From contig CM043947.1 of NCBI GenBank assembly GCA_014529385.2, positions 124,266,891-124,330,890 of the forward strand: a stretch of 64,000 nt of DNA. Direction: 5' to 3'. This document shows positions 10,364 to 20,919 of the stretch, piece after piece. A program made the translations under genes and the position numbers. Each line of letters opens with the position of its first letter. Position 1 is the first letter of the stretch. The stretch comes from Adiantum capillus-veneris. Taxonomy: Eukaryota; Streptophyta; Polypodiopsida; Polypodiales; Pteridaceae. A model generated the notes under the pieces. That model saw only the letters and a program-made list of their open reading frames with translations. It did no database searches and was not told where the DNA came from.

Positions 10364-11300
10364 ATTTCTAGCGATTAGCAGTTGGATATCTTCTTAAGCA
10401 AGAAGTAGATGGCTTAAAGTAGGTCGTCCACTCTCGGGACACGAGGGTGTAGGTTACCCAAGGGGTACTTCCTAGTGTTGAACCTATTGTGGAGGTAAAC
10501 AATGTTCAGCTTTCACCACACGTAGTGGAGAAGTGTGAGCAAGAAAAATTTTTGGATTTTTAAAATGGAGTTTCAAAGGGAAAAGTGCCAAAAATTCTGA
10601 TGCAATTGCTTGGGACTACACTAGTAAAATAATTTTACATAGGACATGTATAATGGTGGTCAAGCATGGTCAAATCAAAGAAACTTAATTAACAAAAAAA
10701 GTGCCATGATTAAGTCAATCGCTACAGTCACAACCACACACAAGGTAGGTGGGTCAAAATGTGACTTGTGTATTTGCTACATCTCTATTGTAGAGAATCA
10801 TATATGTTTTTACAAGCCATCACTGAGAAGCACGATTTCTATTCCATGCCAAGGTACTACCCGTTAACTTGGGATCAAGGACCATGGTAGACAAGATTAG
10901 GACGTTGGAAAAGAGGATATAAGCTCACATTTTACAAATGGAAACTATCGAATTGTGATGTATCCGTGCTAGTACCGATTGTGCAAGAAATTTATGGTAC
11001 CGACTCAAACTATTGAGGCCATCATTGTATCCAAGGGCTTATCAATTTATTTTTCAGTTTGGCATGCATGGTGTGCCAGTTTGGTGAAACTCATTCCATC
11101 CCATCATCGTTTATGCTTTTGCTATAACATCAACTACTCTGTCAAGGATGAGATCAGATCTTGTTTGTTTTCACTGATTCTTCTTGACGTTTCTCCTGTT
11201 GAAGTTGTTGCATGAGTTACCCATAGCTATAACCTTCTACTCAATAATAGTTGAGGTTGTTATGTTTGCTTGTGTTCATTGCATATGACTACGATGGCGG
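10364..11300. other. Intergenic left flank of the nested element, nothing recognised
   Basis: Several ORFs under 80 codons without recognisable domains. Confidence 0.35.
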
Positions 11301-11362
11301 TGTGAGCGGGATGGAAACACACACAACGCCTCTATAATCACCCGACACACACTCTTGGGGAT

Positions 11363-11363
<1 letters not shown>

Positions 11364-11406
<43 letters not shown>
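11364..11406. repeat. (AC)n microsatellite in the 3' LTR
   Basis: 43-nt AC tract, orthologous in position to the 130-nt tract at 32603-32732 in the 5' LTR. Confidence 0.9.
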
Positions 11407-11408
<2 letters not shown>

Positions 11409-11532
11409 GGGCACCACTCGGCTTACACAACCCACTTGGCTGAGACAGGGAACACACCGATGGAGTGAGAGGAGAGAGACTATTCATTTGCCCACTCAAC
11501 ACAGAGACACACACATACACACCAAAAAACTC

Positions 11533-12018
11533 TGTTATAGAATTGATATTTTATTATCTATTGCAGCTGACAGGTGGCAAAAGCATCAGCAGATAATGGA
11601 TTATGCAGAAGGATGTTACATTTTATGTGTATTTGATTATTCAAGTGCTCTTTATGAGCTTTGGCCAATTATGTCCGACCGGCCAGTTTGTACTCATTTT
11701 GGGCATTCAAGAAATCTATAAATAAATACGTGCAAGAGGGAAATGCTCACTCTTGCATGGGGGGAGATTGCACCCAGTGTCTGTGTTCTTCTTCTCACCT
11801 CTCCTCTCTTCTTTGTTGCATGCCGACGTAGCACTCCCTTCTAGGAGGTGCGCCTGCGCGTGCTCTTTCTCTCTCTTTCGCTCTACGTCTCTCGCTGTTC
11901 GCGTATAGCTTCGATTACGAGTTCGTGGATGTTCCAGGTATACAGTTTTGTTGATTTATGGCTTGCTATGTGCTATTTCGAGTATTTTGCAAGTCTTTCT
12001 GCGCTCTCGTTCGTAGCA
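11533..12018 (+). repeat. 5' LTR of the non-autonomous element
   Basis: 486 bp, TGTTATAGAATTG...CGTTCGTAGCA. A TATAAATA box lies at 11717-11724, suitable for an LTR promoter. It contains CATCAG (about 11583), missing from the 3' LTR. Confidence 0.92.
11717..11724 (+). promoter_or_regulatory. Putative LTR TATA box
   Basis: TATAAATA within CTATAAATAAATA; the same sequence sits at 17209-17216 in the 3' LTR. A C/T-rich transcribed leader with CT repeats follows. Confidence 0.55.
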
Positions 12019-12019
12019 G

Positions 12020-12031
12020 TGGTATCAGAGC
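12020..12031 (+). promoter_or_regulatory. Primer-binding site, tRNA-iMet
   Basis: TGGTATCAGAGC, one base after the LTR end, is the exact complement of the 3' end of plant initiator Met tRNA (including CCA) used to prime reverse transcription. Confidence 0.93.
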
Positions 12032-13371
12032 ACAAAGGTACGCTCTTGATAATAATTAGGAAAAGATATCAAAAAAAAAAAAGGCATCTGAGCAAGGATT
12101 TATATGATTATGCACCAAAGGTAAGTGTTACGATCTTCTTTCTTTTCTACGATTTATCTAAACTTTTATCTTTTTATTTTTTTAATTCCTTGATGTTACT
12201 CGTTTCTGAAAAATCCTTGTATATCTTAACATTAATCCTTCATTAATTTGTAATTAGTGCGAGCGATCACATAAGATATAAAAAGATCTTGACCTTTTAT
12301 GCAGTAGGATCCATATGCCATTGCATAGCATGATGAGTAGTTTGAGAATTTAATTTCCTATGATGGGAATAATCTCATGGTGAGCGGGAAGAGCAGATGA
12401 GCGCATGAGAGATGATCATGGTAAGGTAGGTAATAGGATTTTATGGTATGTAGATCTAGGGGAAGTAGAAGAAGAAGAATTTATCACAGCATTAAGAGAC
12501 CTCATAGATCTATGCAACGAGTTTTACATTCAAGAACTCTTATTTCAAGCATGCCAATAACACAGATACAAAAGAAAAGTAACAAAAAAAAGAGAGGAAA
12601 AATAAAAATAAAAACTCGTGGGAACCACCCTATGCGACCTTCGCAGTTCACAGTTATAATGTTAAGGGTACATTAATGTCGTTTGCATCCAGTACAGACC
12701 CAACGATAATACGATAATGGCGGATGCACCCTCCGTCTTCTGTGCTTTGGTCTGTATTGACATTTGTAGACGACGTTAGTATGGCCAGGCAAGGTGTAGA
12801 GGCGCACTCATGGTGATAACCATCGGGCACGACCAACTGCAGCAACATAAGGCAACGACAATGTACATGACCACTCACGAGCAGAAGGGAGGAAGCTGGA
12901 CTTAGAGGTGTGGGCCAAAGCAAACACTCTGCCCGCCAACAATATAAGAGCTGATGGTGTTATCTTCGACTTTGGCCAGCACACGCTAGCAATTGCTCGA
13001 ACAGTTACAGTGACACCGAAAGGCATCTGGATTCTGCATGCATGCCACCAACCGCCAACGTTTACCTGCTGGTTCTTGCATGTCATAGTTCTCGCATGTG
13101 ATAGTGATAGGAGGGCCGCCACCTAACCAGAGAAGAAAAGAGAAAGGGGAGGCGCCCGCCGACCTGCAGTCTCACCGCTGCCATCAAAAATTTTATTTTA
13201 TTTTGTGACACACACACTCCCAGCGCCGCACGGCTTCTACCTGCCACAACTCCACAACTTCACCTTCCTTTTCCACCTCTCGTCAACATGCATCCCGCAG
13301 CTTCAAAAATCAGTGCCCACCATCGTTCTCTTTCCTCCTCTATCTCCTTTTTCAGTGCAACAAAAATTTTG

Positions 13372-13403
<32 letters not shown>

Positions 13404-15009
13404 AGTTTGATCACTTTCTAACAACCGTTTCTCTCAAACACCAGTGGTGCCGATCTTTTTGACACTCTTTGTCTCTCTTTCCTTCTTTCTCCCGCAGTTT
13501 TCGACCTTCTGAATTTACGCATGTTGTTAGAAGCCTCTCTGAGGAGATCCATGTAGTGTATTCAACTTGCTTTGGGTGCACCCTGAGTTAGGCAGTGGAC
13601 ACCAAAACACCTCATGGTTGATGCCCAACAACCATCATGGTTACCTCCTACTCAGTCTCTCGCACACATTAACCGGAGTTATCCAACCTTGTGCTCTCAC
13701 TCAGTTGGCCGCAACCATCACAAGCAGTCCGCCATGCACCGGTTTTGTCTGATCACATGATGGCTCTGAGGTGGCCATTTTGGACGCCACAAAGACACAA
13801 GTGCATGCAATAGCATTCGAAAGCAGCAGAAGGCCAACCCTCTCATTTTCAACTCTTTTCCTTTCCAGAGCTCTCTCCATTGCGTGTCCACTCATCGCCA
13901 GTCCACCACTGTCTTGGCCCTGCTCGATCCTCGTGTAGTCAATACCTCTCTCCCCCAAGTGGACTGCTTACAGAGGTGGATGTTGCCGAAGCTCCTTCAT
14001 GGCTACTGTAATACTCACTGCCAAGCCGCTCGCTGCAGCGCCGTCTGGGGCATCCACGCTGATGATGGCGATTATTAAGTCTATCCGGGCTTTAGCTTTA
14101 GTGTTGTTAAAATTTAGTATTTTATTGTCATTCATTTTATTTTTTTCCAAACATTGGATGAGATCCATCAGAACTGGCTGAGTTTGATCCCATGGTCTTC
14201 TGAACATGAGTAATATAACACTTCAATTTTACTATGTCTCTTCCCCTCCCATCACGACCCCTTACAACCACGGACATCGAGGAAGTTCTTGAAAAACCAC
14301 AAGAAATACTTTCCCCGGAAGCCATACATCCACGGACATTAACGATGATGAAGATGATTTCATTCAACTTCAGTCTAACGCTTTTCAACTTTTAGTTTTA
14401 ATTTTTTTTTTTTCGTTTTCGTTCCCAAGCATTGGTTTAAATCCACAAGAATTGTATCAATTTGCATCACAAGTAATTTTACCTTTTGAAGACATGTAAT
14501 GTACTCTTTTATCTCACCTTGCTCTTCCTTTCTCCCTCTTCCTGCTCTCCCCGTATCACTACTGCAGAAATGGACATTGAAGACGCTCTTCAGTGACTGA
14601 TGTACTACTTTCTGCGACGCCCATTGTCAAGCATTCTCAGGCATTGACCATGATGATGATCCTTTTAGTCTCATGTTTTTAAACTCTTAGTTTTTACATC
14701 TTTCTCTTTACTTCATTTTAAATTTTTACCCATATCTTGGATTACATCCACCCGGATTTTGTCTGTTTGATCTCATTATTCTAAATGTATAATCTCTACT
14801 CCAACACAGACAAACATCTCACTCTGTGAATGTCTCTCCTCGTGTTACCCCCACTCTAGCATAAACAACCTGAGGACTCTCATATCTTTAATCAGTGGTC
14901 TCAATCACTAAATAGACAATGCAAGTGCCCTCATATCTCATAGTATACGGGACGATGACATATGTGATGTCGCTTTCTCTTCGTCTCTACACCCTAGCCT
15001 CTACTCGTA

Positions 15010-15010
<1 letters not shown>

Positions 15011-15048
<38 letters not shown>
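15011..15048. repeat. 38-nt C homopolymer
   Basis: Pure C run inside the internal region of the non-autonomous element. Confidence 0.9.
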
Positions 15049-16410
15049 TTAGAATTACATTGATGATATGCCCCATCGACGATTACAATGTGACTAGATG
15101 ATAATGTATGCACAAAGTTGACTAGAATCATACTGCGGGATATTGCCGAATCATACAAATTTGTCATAGGTAACAACACAAATTTAAGTAGCGAGTATTT
15201 AGAATACAATGCTGGAAACACAAACAATCAAGATTCATGAAGTAAACTTAAGCTCTAAACTCTATATAACTGCCATATCCTCAGTGGATTCTATCACACT
15301 ATTTGCAAAAATTTATTTATTTATTTATTTTTTCTTTCTTTTTTTCTAAATCTTTAGATATTTATAGCAAGACTTTCATGATTTTGCATACGTAGCACAT
15401 TATTTAACCTTTGTGATTCCTAGCAATGCTATTCGCATTTTATTTTAAGTTGGTTAATATTAACACACGTTAGTTCATGCTCATACTACTACTGCCAGCT
15501 TGCTCGGTGACCCCTTTTCACAACTTCATCTAATTGTACCACGGCTATATTACATGCTCTTTTTGCGATTTCTTCTGTCAACCATGGTTGTCAAATGTCA
15601 TGCATTCTTAATTAGGGACTTGAAATTTGTAGGACTTACCAAATTGTGACGATTTTATGGCTCAGTAGCACTGCTCAACCCCCATACCTTTATTCGGTTT
15701 ATCGTCATTTACAGGAAATTAAAATTACTTGTCTTGCTTGACCTTAATCAAATGATTCTTATAATAATCTTTACTTGTTTTTGTTACATTTCTCTAACTC
15801 ATTTAAGGATTCACAAAAACCGATGCAGACCACAATGCGAGGACGTCAGATAAGTCATCTTTTAATTTTAATTTGCAAATTCATTCTTACGGCTTCCATA
15901 CTAATCTTCTCACCATATTTTATCGAGTTTTATAATACCCCTTATTTTGTTATCGATCCAATATCTATCCTCACCTAAGCCTTACTACCTCTTGCTTGAT
16001 TATACTAACTTTGTCATACAAGATTGTGCCAAGCTCCTAGTTATGTTTACTGATACCATTCCAAGAGACAACACAACTCTCTCGACATGCATAATCAAGT
16101 AACCACTCTGGATTCTGCTGGTATGTACCTCCAATACATCACTCCTCTTTTCTCTGCATTGTACTTAAGTTGAATACTCAAACACTGCCAAGATTATGCC
16201 CTCTAATTGAATTCAAAAGAATTTTTGTGAGATAATTTGTTGAGATACTTTGGCCGTAAGCTATGCAGCTACTCATGTGAGCTACATTACTCTGGGATAG
16301 TGCACAAAAATTTGTAAGTGCTTTGATATACTGCACTATGATGTCAACAACATAGTAAATATTTTTTTTCTTCCCTTTATGTCTTGCCTAGTCCATTGGT
16401 CACGCACACA

Positions 16411-16604
16411 CAGATTCGCCGATCTAGGCAGTGTGTAGATACTCATCTTGGTGCAGATCCGCCGATTTAGGCAGGACAATAATAAACTTCAGAACTATGA
16501 TTTTAAAAAATTATCAAATGCAGATCCGCCGATTTAGGCAGCATTAGTGCAGATTCGCCGATTTAGGCAGCACGTTTTATTGGTGTAGACTCGCCAGATG
16601 AGGC
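16411..16604 (+). repeat. Five interspersed copies of a ~20-bp motif
   Basis: Copies of GATYCGCCGATTTAGGCAG (with flanking CA) lie at about 16411, 16454, 16521, 16550 and, degenerate, 16584. Spacing is irregular (29-67 bp), unlike a simple tandem repeat. It sits about 430 bp upstream of the 3' LTR. Confidence 0.85.
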
Positions 16605-17030
16605 AACACCGATCACAAAATCATGCTGCAGTGGCTGGCCACCACTGTAACTGGTATGATTTTGTTACCCGGGTACATGATGAAATTGATTAGGATTTGG
16701 ACTTATATTGTGCAATTAGAATTGGATTGGGATTTGGTATCTGGTCATTATTTAGCAGTGTTTATGTGATGAGACTTGACATTATGAGATTTATGATGAG
16801 CGTGACCAATGATATCCTGATTCATCAGGGTATGACATATACTGCTTATTCTAGTGGTATGGGACACTAGAATAGGTAGTATGTGGATGACGGCAGGCAA
16901 AAGCAATATTCTCTAATTTTATGAATTTTGTTACTATTTGATACAGATTTCTAATCATTGTTTTTGACAAGTATTGTTTGCAAATTTTTATCTTCGCAAC
17001 TGAGGACAGTTGCTTTTCAACGGAGAGGTA

Positions 17031-17510
17031 TGTTATAGAATTGATATTTTATTATCTATTGCAACTGACAGGTGGCAAAAGCAGATAATGGATTATGCAG
17101 AAGGATGTTACATTTTATGTGTATTTGATTATTCAAGTGCTCTTTATGAGCTTTGGCCAATTATGTCCGGCCGGCCAGTTTGTACTCATTTTGGGCATTC
17201 AAGAAATCTATAAATAAATACGTGCAAGAGGGAAATGCTCACTCTTGCAGGGGGGGAGATTGCACCTAGTGTCTGCGTTCTTCTTCTCACCTCTCCTCTC
17301 TTCTCTCTCGCATGCCGGCATAGCACTCCCTTCTAGGAGGTGCGCCTGCGTGTGCTCTTTCTCTCTCTTTCGCTCTACGTCTCTCGCTGTTCGCGTATAG
17401 CTTCGATTACGAGTTCGTGGATGTTCCAGGTATACAGTTTTGTTGATTTATGGCTTGCTATGTGCTATTTCGAGTATTTTGCAGGTCTTTCTGCCCTCCC
17501 GTTCGTAGCA
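17031..17510 (+). repeat. 3' LTR of the non-autonomous element
   Basis: 480 bp, preceded by CGGAGAGGTA (candidate polypurine tract) and followed by the AACTC target duplication. About 97 percent identical to the 5' LTR by eye. Confidence 0.92.
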
Positions 17511-18437
17511 AACTCAGCTCAAAAGAGGAAGATTTATGATGATTAGATACAATTGAGCTTGGACCAACACCAATGGGGCAAATAGCTCACACAATATGGA
17601 TGAAATAAGCTAGATACAATCACAAATTGGAGTAGAGACTTCGCTGAAACAGGAGAAACTTACACAGCCAAAACAACAGATAAAAGTGAGGAATTTGGTA
17701 AAATGGACAGCGCCATTGCGCCTAGATCGGCCAAAACCCCCAGTCTACAATATCAAAGTGCTCAAATCCGACTCGGATGAGCAGTTTATGGCCAAAACAG
17801 GCTCCAAAAACAACAAAAACTCAGCTGCGACTGTTTTTCCTCCTCTCTTCACGTTTTTCCTGGTCTTTTCTTAGGTTTCAAGTGTCCACACTTCACTTTA
17901 TCCCTTGGGCACCTTGGACTTTTGATTGACCTCAAACGGACCCCGAACATGCCAAAAACTGGCCATGCAGTGCATTTTTGTTACCTTTTTGCATCATCCG
18001 CACACCTGGCACTCAGCTTTTTCCAGTAATGCATCCCGCAATCACGTGAAGTGGACCCCAAATATAGTCCTCATGATGACCTTTCTGCATAATCATCACA
18101 AGAAAACACCCTAGTTGTTTTCTCGCTTACCCTCCTACACGTATTGACCCCATTCGACCTCCTGACGCCATCTGAAGCACTTGCTTACCTCATGTCTTCG
18201 GCCCGTGGATAGCTTCCTTGAGAAGTTTTACACGCTAGCAACTCCTCATTATTATAATAAAAACTCACTGGTACTGGTGATAATGAAAATCGATGTACTA
18301 TGTACACTATGTCTTACCTATATACATGTGGGCCCCACGCAACCACATGGCTCTGGAAAATGGGCGATCCTTTATTCGATGCACCATGCATGTGTATGTA
18401 TATATGTGCAATCACTTCTTCTAAAAAACTCCTAACA

Positions 18438-18458
18438 TAATTTTCCCATTCCCTAGCA
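18438..18458 (-). promoter_or_regulatory. Polypurine tract of the gypsy element
   Basis: On the minus strand AGGGAATGGGAAAATTA immediately precedes the TGTTAGGAG start of the 3' LTR, as expected for the plus-strand primer. Confidence 0.75.
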
Positions 18459-18465
18459 TGCTAGA

Positions 18466-19160
18466 TCATTCATGATTAGTAGCAGCAAAAAGAGATATGA
18501 GACTCGGCACGTCATAGGTCTCCTCATCCCTCACATACATTACTTGTTTTGCAGACAACTCATCTTGCTCCACCATCATTAATCTAGCATGATATAATGT
18601 AAGACGCAATCCATTTACCCTTGACTTATGTAAAAGCCCGTCCATGTTAGCCAGCTGATATGTACCATTTGGAAAACACTCCACTACCTTGAAAGGGCCT
18701 TCCCACTTAATTTGAAACTTCTTTTGGAATGTCTTTTCCAGCTTACTATTGTAAAGCAAAACCAAGTCATGTTTCTTGATACCCTTACTTTTGACCTTTT
18801 CATTTATCTTTGCTAAAGCCTTATCTTGCCTCTGTCCATAATGTTCCAATGCGCTCATCCTATCTAGCTGAACCTCTTGTAATTGTAAGAGCCTCTCTTT
18901 GAATGCATCACTAGGTGGCCCAAGCAACTTCTCTAGCATCTTGACCGCAGGAAACCCTACTTCCACAGGCAGTAGTGCTTCCTTTCCATATACCAAATGA
19001 AATGGAGTAAACCCTGTACTTGTCTTTACCAAAGTACGGTAAGCCCATAATGCACTAGGAAATTCCAAATCCCAATTATTTCCTTGGTGCTTTGTCACTT
19101 TCGAAAGAATTTGTACCAACTCACCATTGAATATTTCATTTAAACCATTACACTACGGGT
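18466..19160 (-). pseudogene. Ty3/gypsy integrase, C-terminal part
   Basis: Minus-strand frame covering the end of the integrase catalytic domain and its C-terminal domain. It includes CNGLNEIFNGELVQIL, WAYRTLVKTSTGFTPFHLVYG, LPVEV and IKWEGPFKVV, which are typical of plant gypsy integrases. The conserved PYYPQ.NG motif has Gln replaced by a stop (TAG, plus coordinates 19153-19155), consistent with CAG to TAG. The CACTA transposon at 19164-26881 separates this part from the rest of the integrase. Confidence 0.9.
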
Positions 19161-19163
19161 AAT
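19161..19163. repeat. CACTA target-site duplication AAT (left)
   Basis: AAT directly abuts the CACTACAAGAGG terminus and is matched by AAT at 26882-26884. Removing one copy and the element restores the integrase frame across the junction. Confidence 0.9.
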
Positions 19164-19209
19164 CACTACAAGAGGCTCTCCATATTAGCGACGCTCAAAA
19201 AAAAAATTC

Positions 19210-19319
19210 CCGGCGTCGCTATGAGCGTCGCTATAAGCGTCGCTATGAGCGTCGCAAATTTCTTTGTAAATTTGCGACGCTCATAGCGACGCTTATAGCG
19301 ACGCTCATAGCGACGCCGG
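19210..19319. repeat. Perfect 52-bp-arm hairpin in the CACTA left subterminal region
   Basis: Arms 19210-19261 and 19268-19319 are exact reverse complements separated by six bases. Each arm contains tandem GCGTCGCTATGA/GCGTCGCTATAA units, the probable binding sites for a TNPA-like subterminal-binding protein. Confidence 0.93.
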
Positions 19320-19404
19320 CTGGGGAAAAAAATAACCGAGCGCGCCCAAAAACTCAGATCTCAGATCTGAGTTTTTCGGCGCCCTCAAGCAAGGAGCAGG
19401 TAAC

Positions 19405-19524
19405 GCTCTCCCTCTCTCTCTCTCTCTTTTTCTTCTCCACACACACACACACACACACGAGGAGAGGAAGGAGAGCCAGGTATGCTCCTTCCCTCTCCTC
19501 ATTCTCATGTTCCCTTCCCCCCTT

Positions 19525-19557
<33 letters not shown>

Positions 19558-19574
19558 TACACACACATAGTGTT

Positions 19575-19628
<54 letters not shown>

Positions 19629-19860
19629 AACAAAAACAAAAACGCACACACACATACATAAACAAAGAATGCACACACACATTGAGAGAGAAAAAGAGAG
19701 AGAGAGCATGCATAAACAAAAAACGCACGCATTGAGAGAGGAAAAGAGAGAGAGAGAACATGCATAAACAAAAAATGCACACATTGAGAGAGGAAAAGAG
19801 AGAGAAAACATGCATATGATCCAAAAAAACGCACACACATTGAGAGAGAAAGAGAGAGAA
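19405..19860. repeat. Microsatellite and minisatellite in the CACTA 5' leader
   Basis: (CT)n, (AC)n and (AG)n tracts (AG at about 19577-19624), followed by about four imperfect units of roughly 50-58 bp built from ACATTGAGAGAG, AAAGAGAGAGAG and CATGCATAAACAAAAA. Confidence 0.85.
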
Positions 19861-20214
19861 ACTAATTTAACGTCGTAGGAAACTAATTAAAATTAAAAGA
19901 CCTAAAGATCTAGCCGACGAGGAGTTGAACTGAAGACCTATTATTCAAGAGGGAAATGGCATAATCAATCTATCATACTTGGCATGGGTGATAGAAAGGT
20001 TATACCATTTATCTCTTTTTATTGGCACACACATCCACACACGCGCACACACACAAGAAGAAGAGAGTTATAACGTCGTAGGAAACTATCTTAAAAGACG
20101 TTAAAGATTAGGTTATATGTAGACTTACATTAAATTAGATTTAGGTTTATTTTTAACTAGATTTACGTTTATTTAAGCTAAATTTAGATTTACGTTATAT
20201 TAGATTAGATTTAG

Positions 20215-20407
20215 GTCTCCATAGACTGCGATGCCTGCATGAAGCGGGTGAAGAAAACCCTCAAGGGAATAAAGGGTATTGCTGCCTTCACTCATGGTGG
20301 GCTCCGTCGATCCAAAAGTACTGGTGAAATGTCTTCAGAAGATAGGGAAGAAGGTGGATCTTCAGGGCGGCAAGAGTCACTACATCCCCGACACAATGAC
20401 CATCTAG
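20215..20407 (+). pseudogene. Captured heavy-metal-associated (HMA/HIPP-like) domain fragment
   Basis: Directly after a TTTAG acceptor-like site the plus strand reads VSIDCDACMKRVKKTLKGIK, with the CxxC metal-binding pair. After a one-base frame change near 20308-20312 it reads VDPKVLVKCLQKIGKKVD and ends at TAG 20405-20407. This matches the HMA fold order (V.I.C..C..+VKK.L..I.G..., then VDP..L...L.+.GKK) of plant metallochaperone-like HIPP proteins. It lies between the left end of the CACTA element and its transposase gene, so the simplest reading is a host gene fragment carried by the transposon. The frameshift and lack of a start make it non-functional as it stands. Confidence 0.7.
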
Positions 20408-20791
20408 ACAACCTCTAGTCATTAGACTTACGTTAAATTAGATTTAGCTTTATTTTTAGTTAGATTTACGTTTATTTAGATTTAGGCTTATTTATGTTAG
20501 ATCGAGTCCACGCAAGAATTACTTACGGTTTAGGGTTTAGAGTTAGACGAACAGTGAAAAGATCTACTGTGAAAAGATGTTAAGATGAAGTGAAGTGCTA
20601 CAGCTAGAGGAGAGGCCAAGGGGTTTTGTCCACTACATGCAGTATCATGTAGACGTGGGTGTGTAGATTTCTTGTACCCACAAATATAGGTATTGACCAA
20701 TAAAGACGAGATTATAACCCGGTGGTTCTGATCTCCGTGCACCTCTAGACCGAGGTGTGCGGGGATTGGACATGACTAGAGAATGTGAGGT

Positions 20792-20792
<1 letters not shown>

Positions 20793-20853
<61 letters not shown>
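20793..20853. repeat. (AG)n microsatellite upstream of the transposase gene
   Basis: Nearly pure AG tract of about 60 nt, some 65 bases before the transposase start codon. Confidence 0.9.
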
Positions 20854-20857
<4 letters not shown>

Positions 20858-20919
20858 GACGAAGAATGCCAATAGAATATTAAATTTGTTGTCCAGGTTA
20901 TAAGTTTTTTATCCTCATT

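Larger units (their letters stand above)
12032..17030 (+). other. Internal region of the non-autonomous element, largely non-coding
   Basis: Contains (CT)n at 13372-13400, a 38-nt C run at 15011-15048 and a five-copy 20-bp motif at 16411-16604. A frame around 12444-12547 reads YVDLGEVEEEEFITALRDL and LIDLCNEFYIQELLFQACQ before a stop, possibly a gag relic, but this is weak. No pol motif was found in any frame. Confidence 0.6.
11533..17510 (+). mobile_element. Non-autonomous (LARD-like) LTR retrotransposon
   Basis: Complete structure: target duplication AACTC at 11528-11532 and 17511-17515; 5' LTR 11533-12018 and 3' LTR 17031-17510, both TG..CA; tRNA-iMet primer-binding site immediately after the 5' LTR; purine-rich CGGAGAGG just before the 3' LTR. 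The 5.0-kb internal region has no ORF above about 105 codons and no recognisable gag, protease, RT, RNase H or integrase, so it must depend on proteins from another element. LTR orientation relative to transcription is plus, from PBS and PPT positions. The LTRs differ by about 14 substitutions and one 6-bp indel. Confidence 0.9.
11301..18437 (-). repeat. 3' LTR of the gypsy element, interrupted by an LTR insertion
   Basis: Left part 11301-11532 and right part 17516-18437 align collinearly with the 5' LTR (32541-33801). Their junction is interrupted by the element at 11533-17510 plus a 5-bp target duplication. The two LTRs differ by roughly 8 percent in the stretch I compared by eye. The internal AC microsatellite is 43 nt here and 130 nt in the other LTR. 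Confidence 0.9.
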
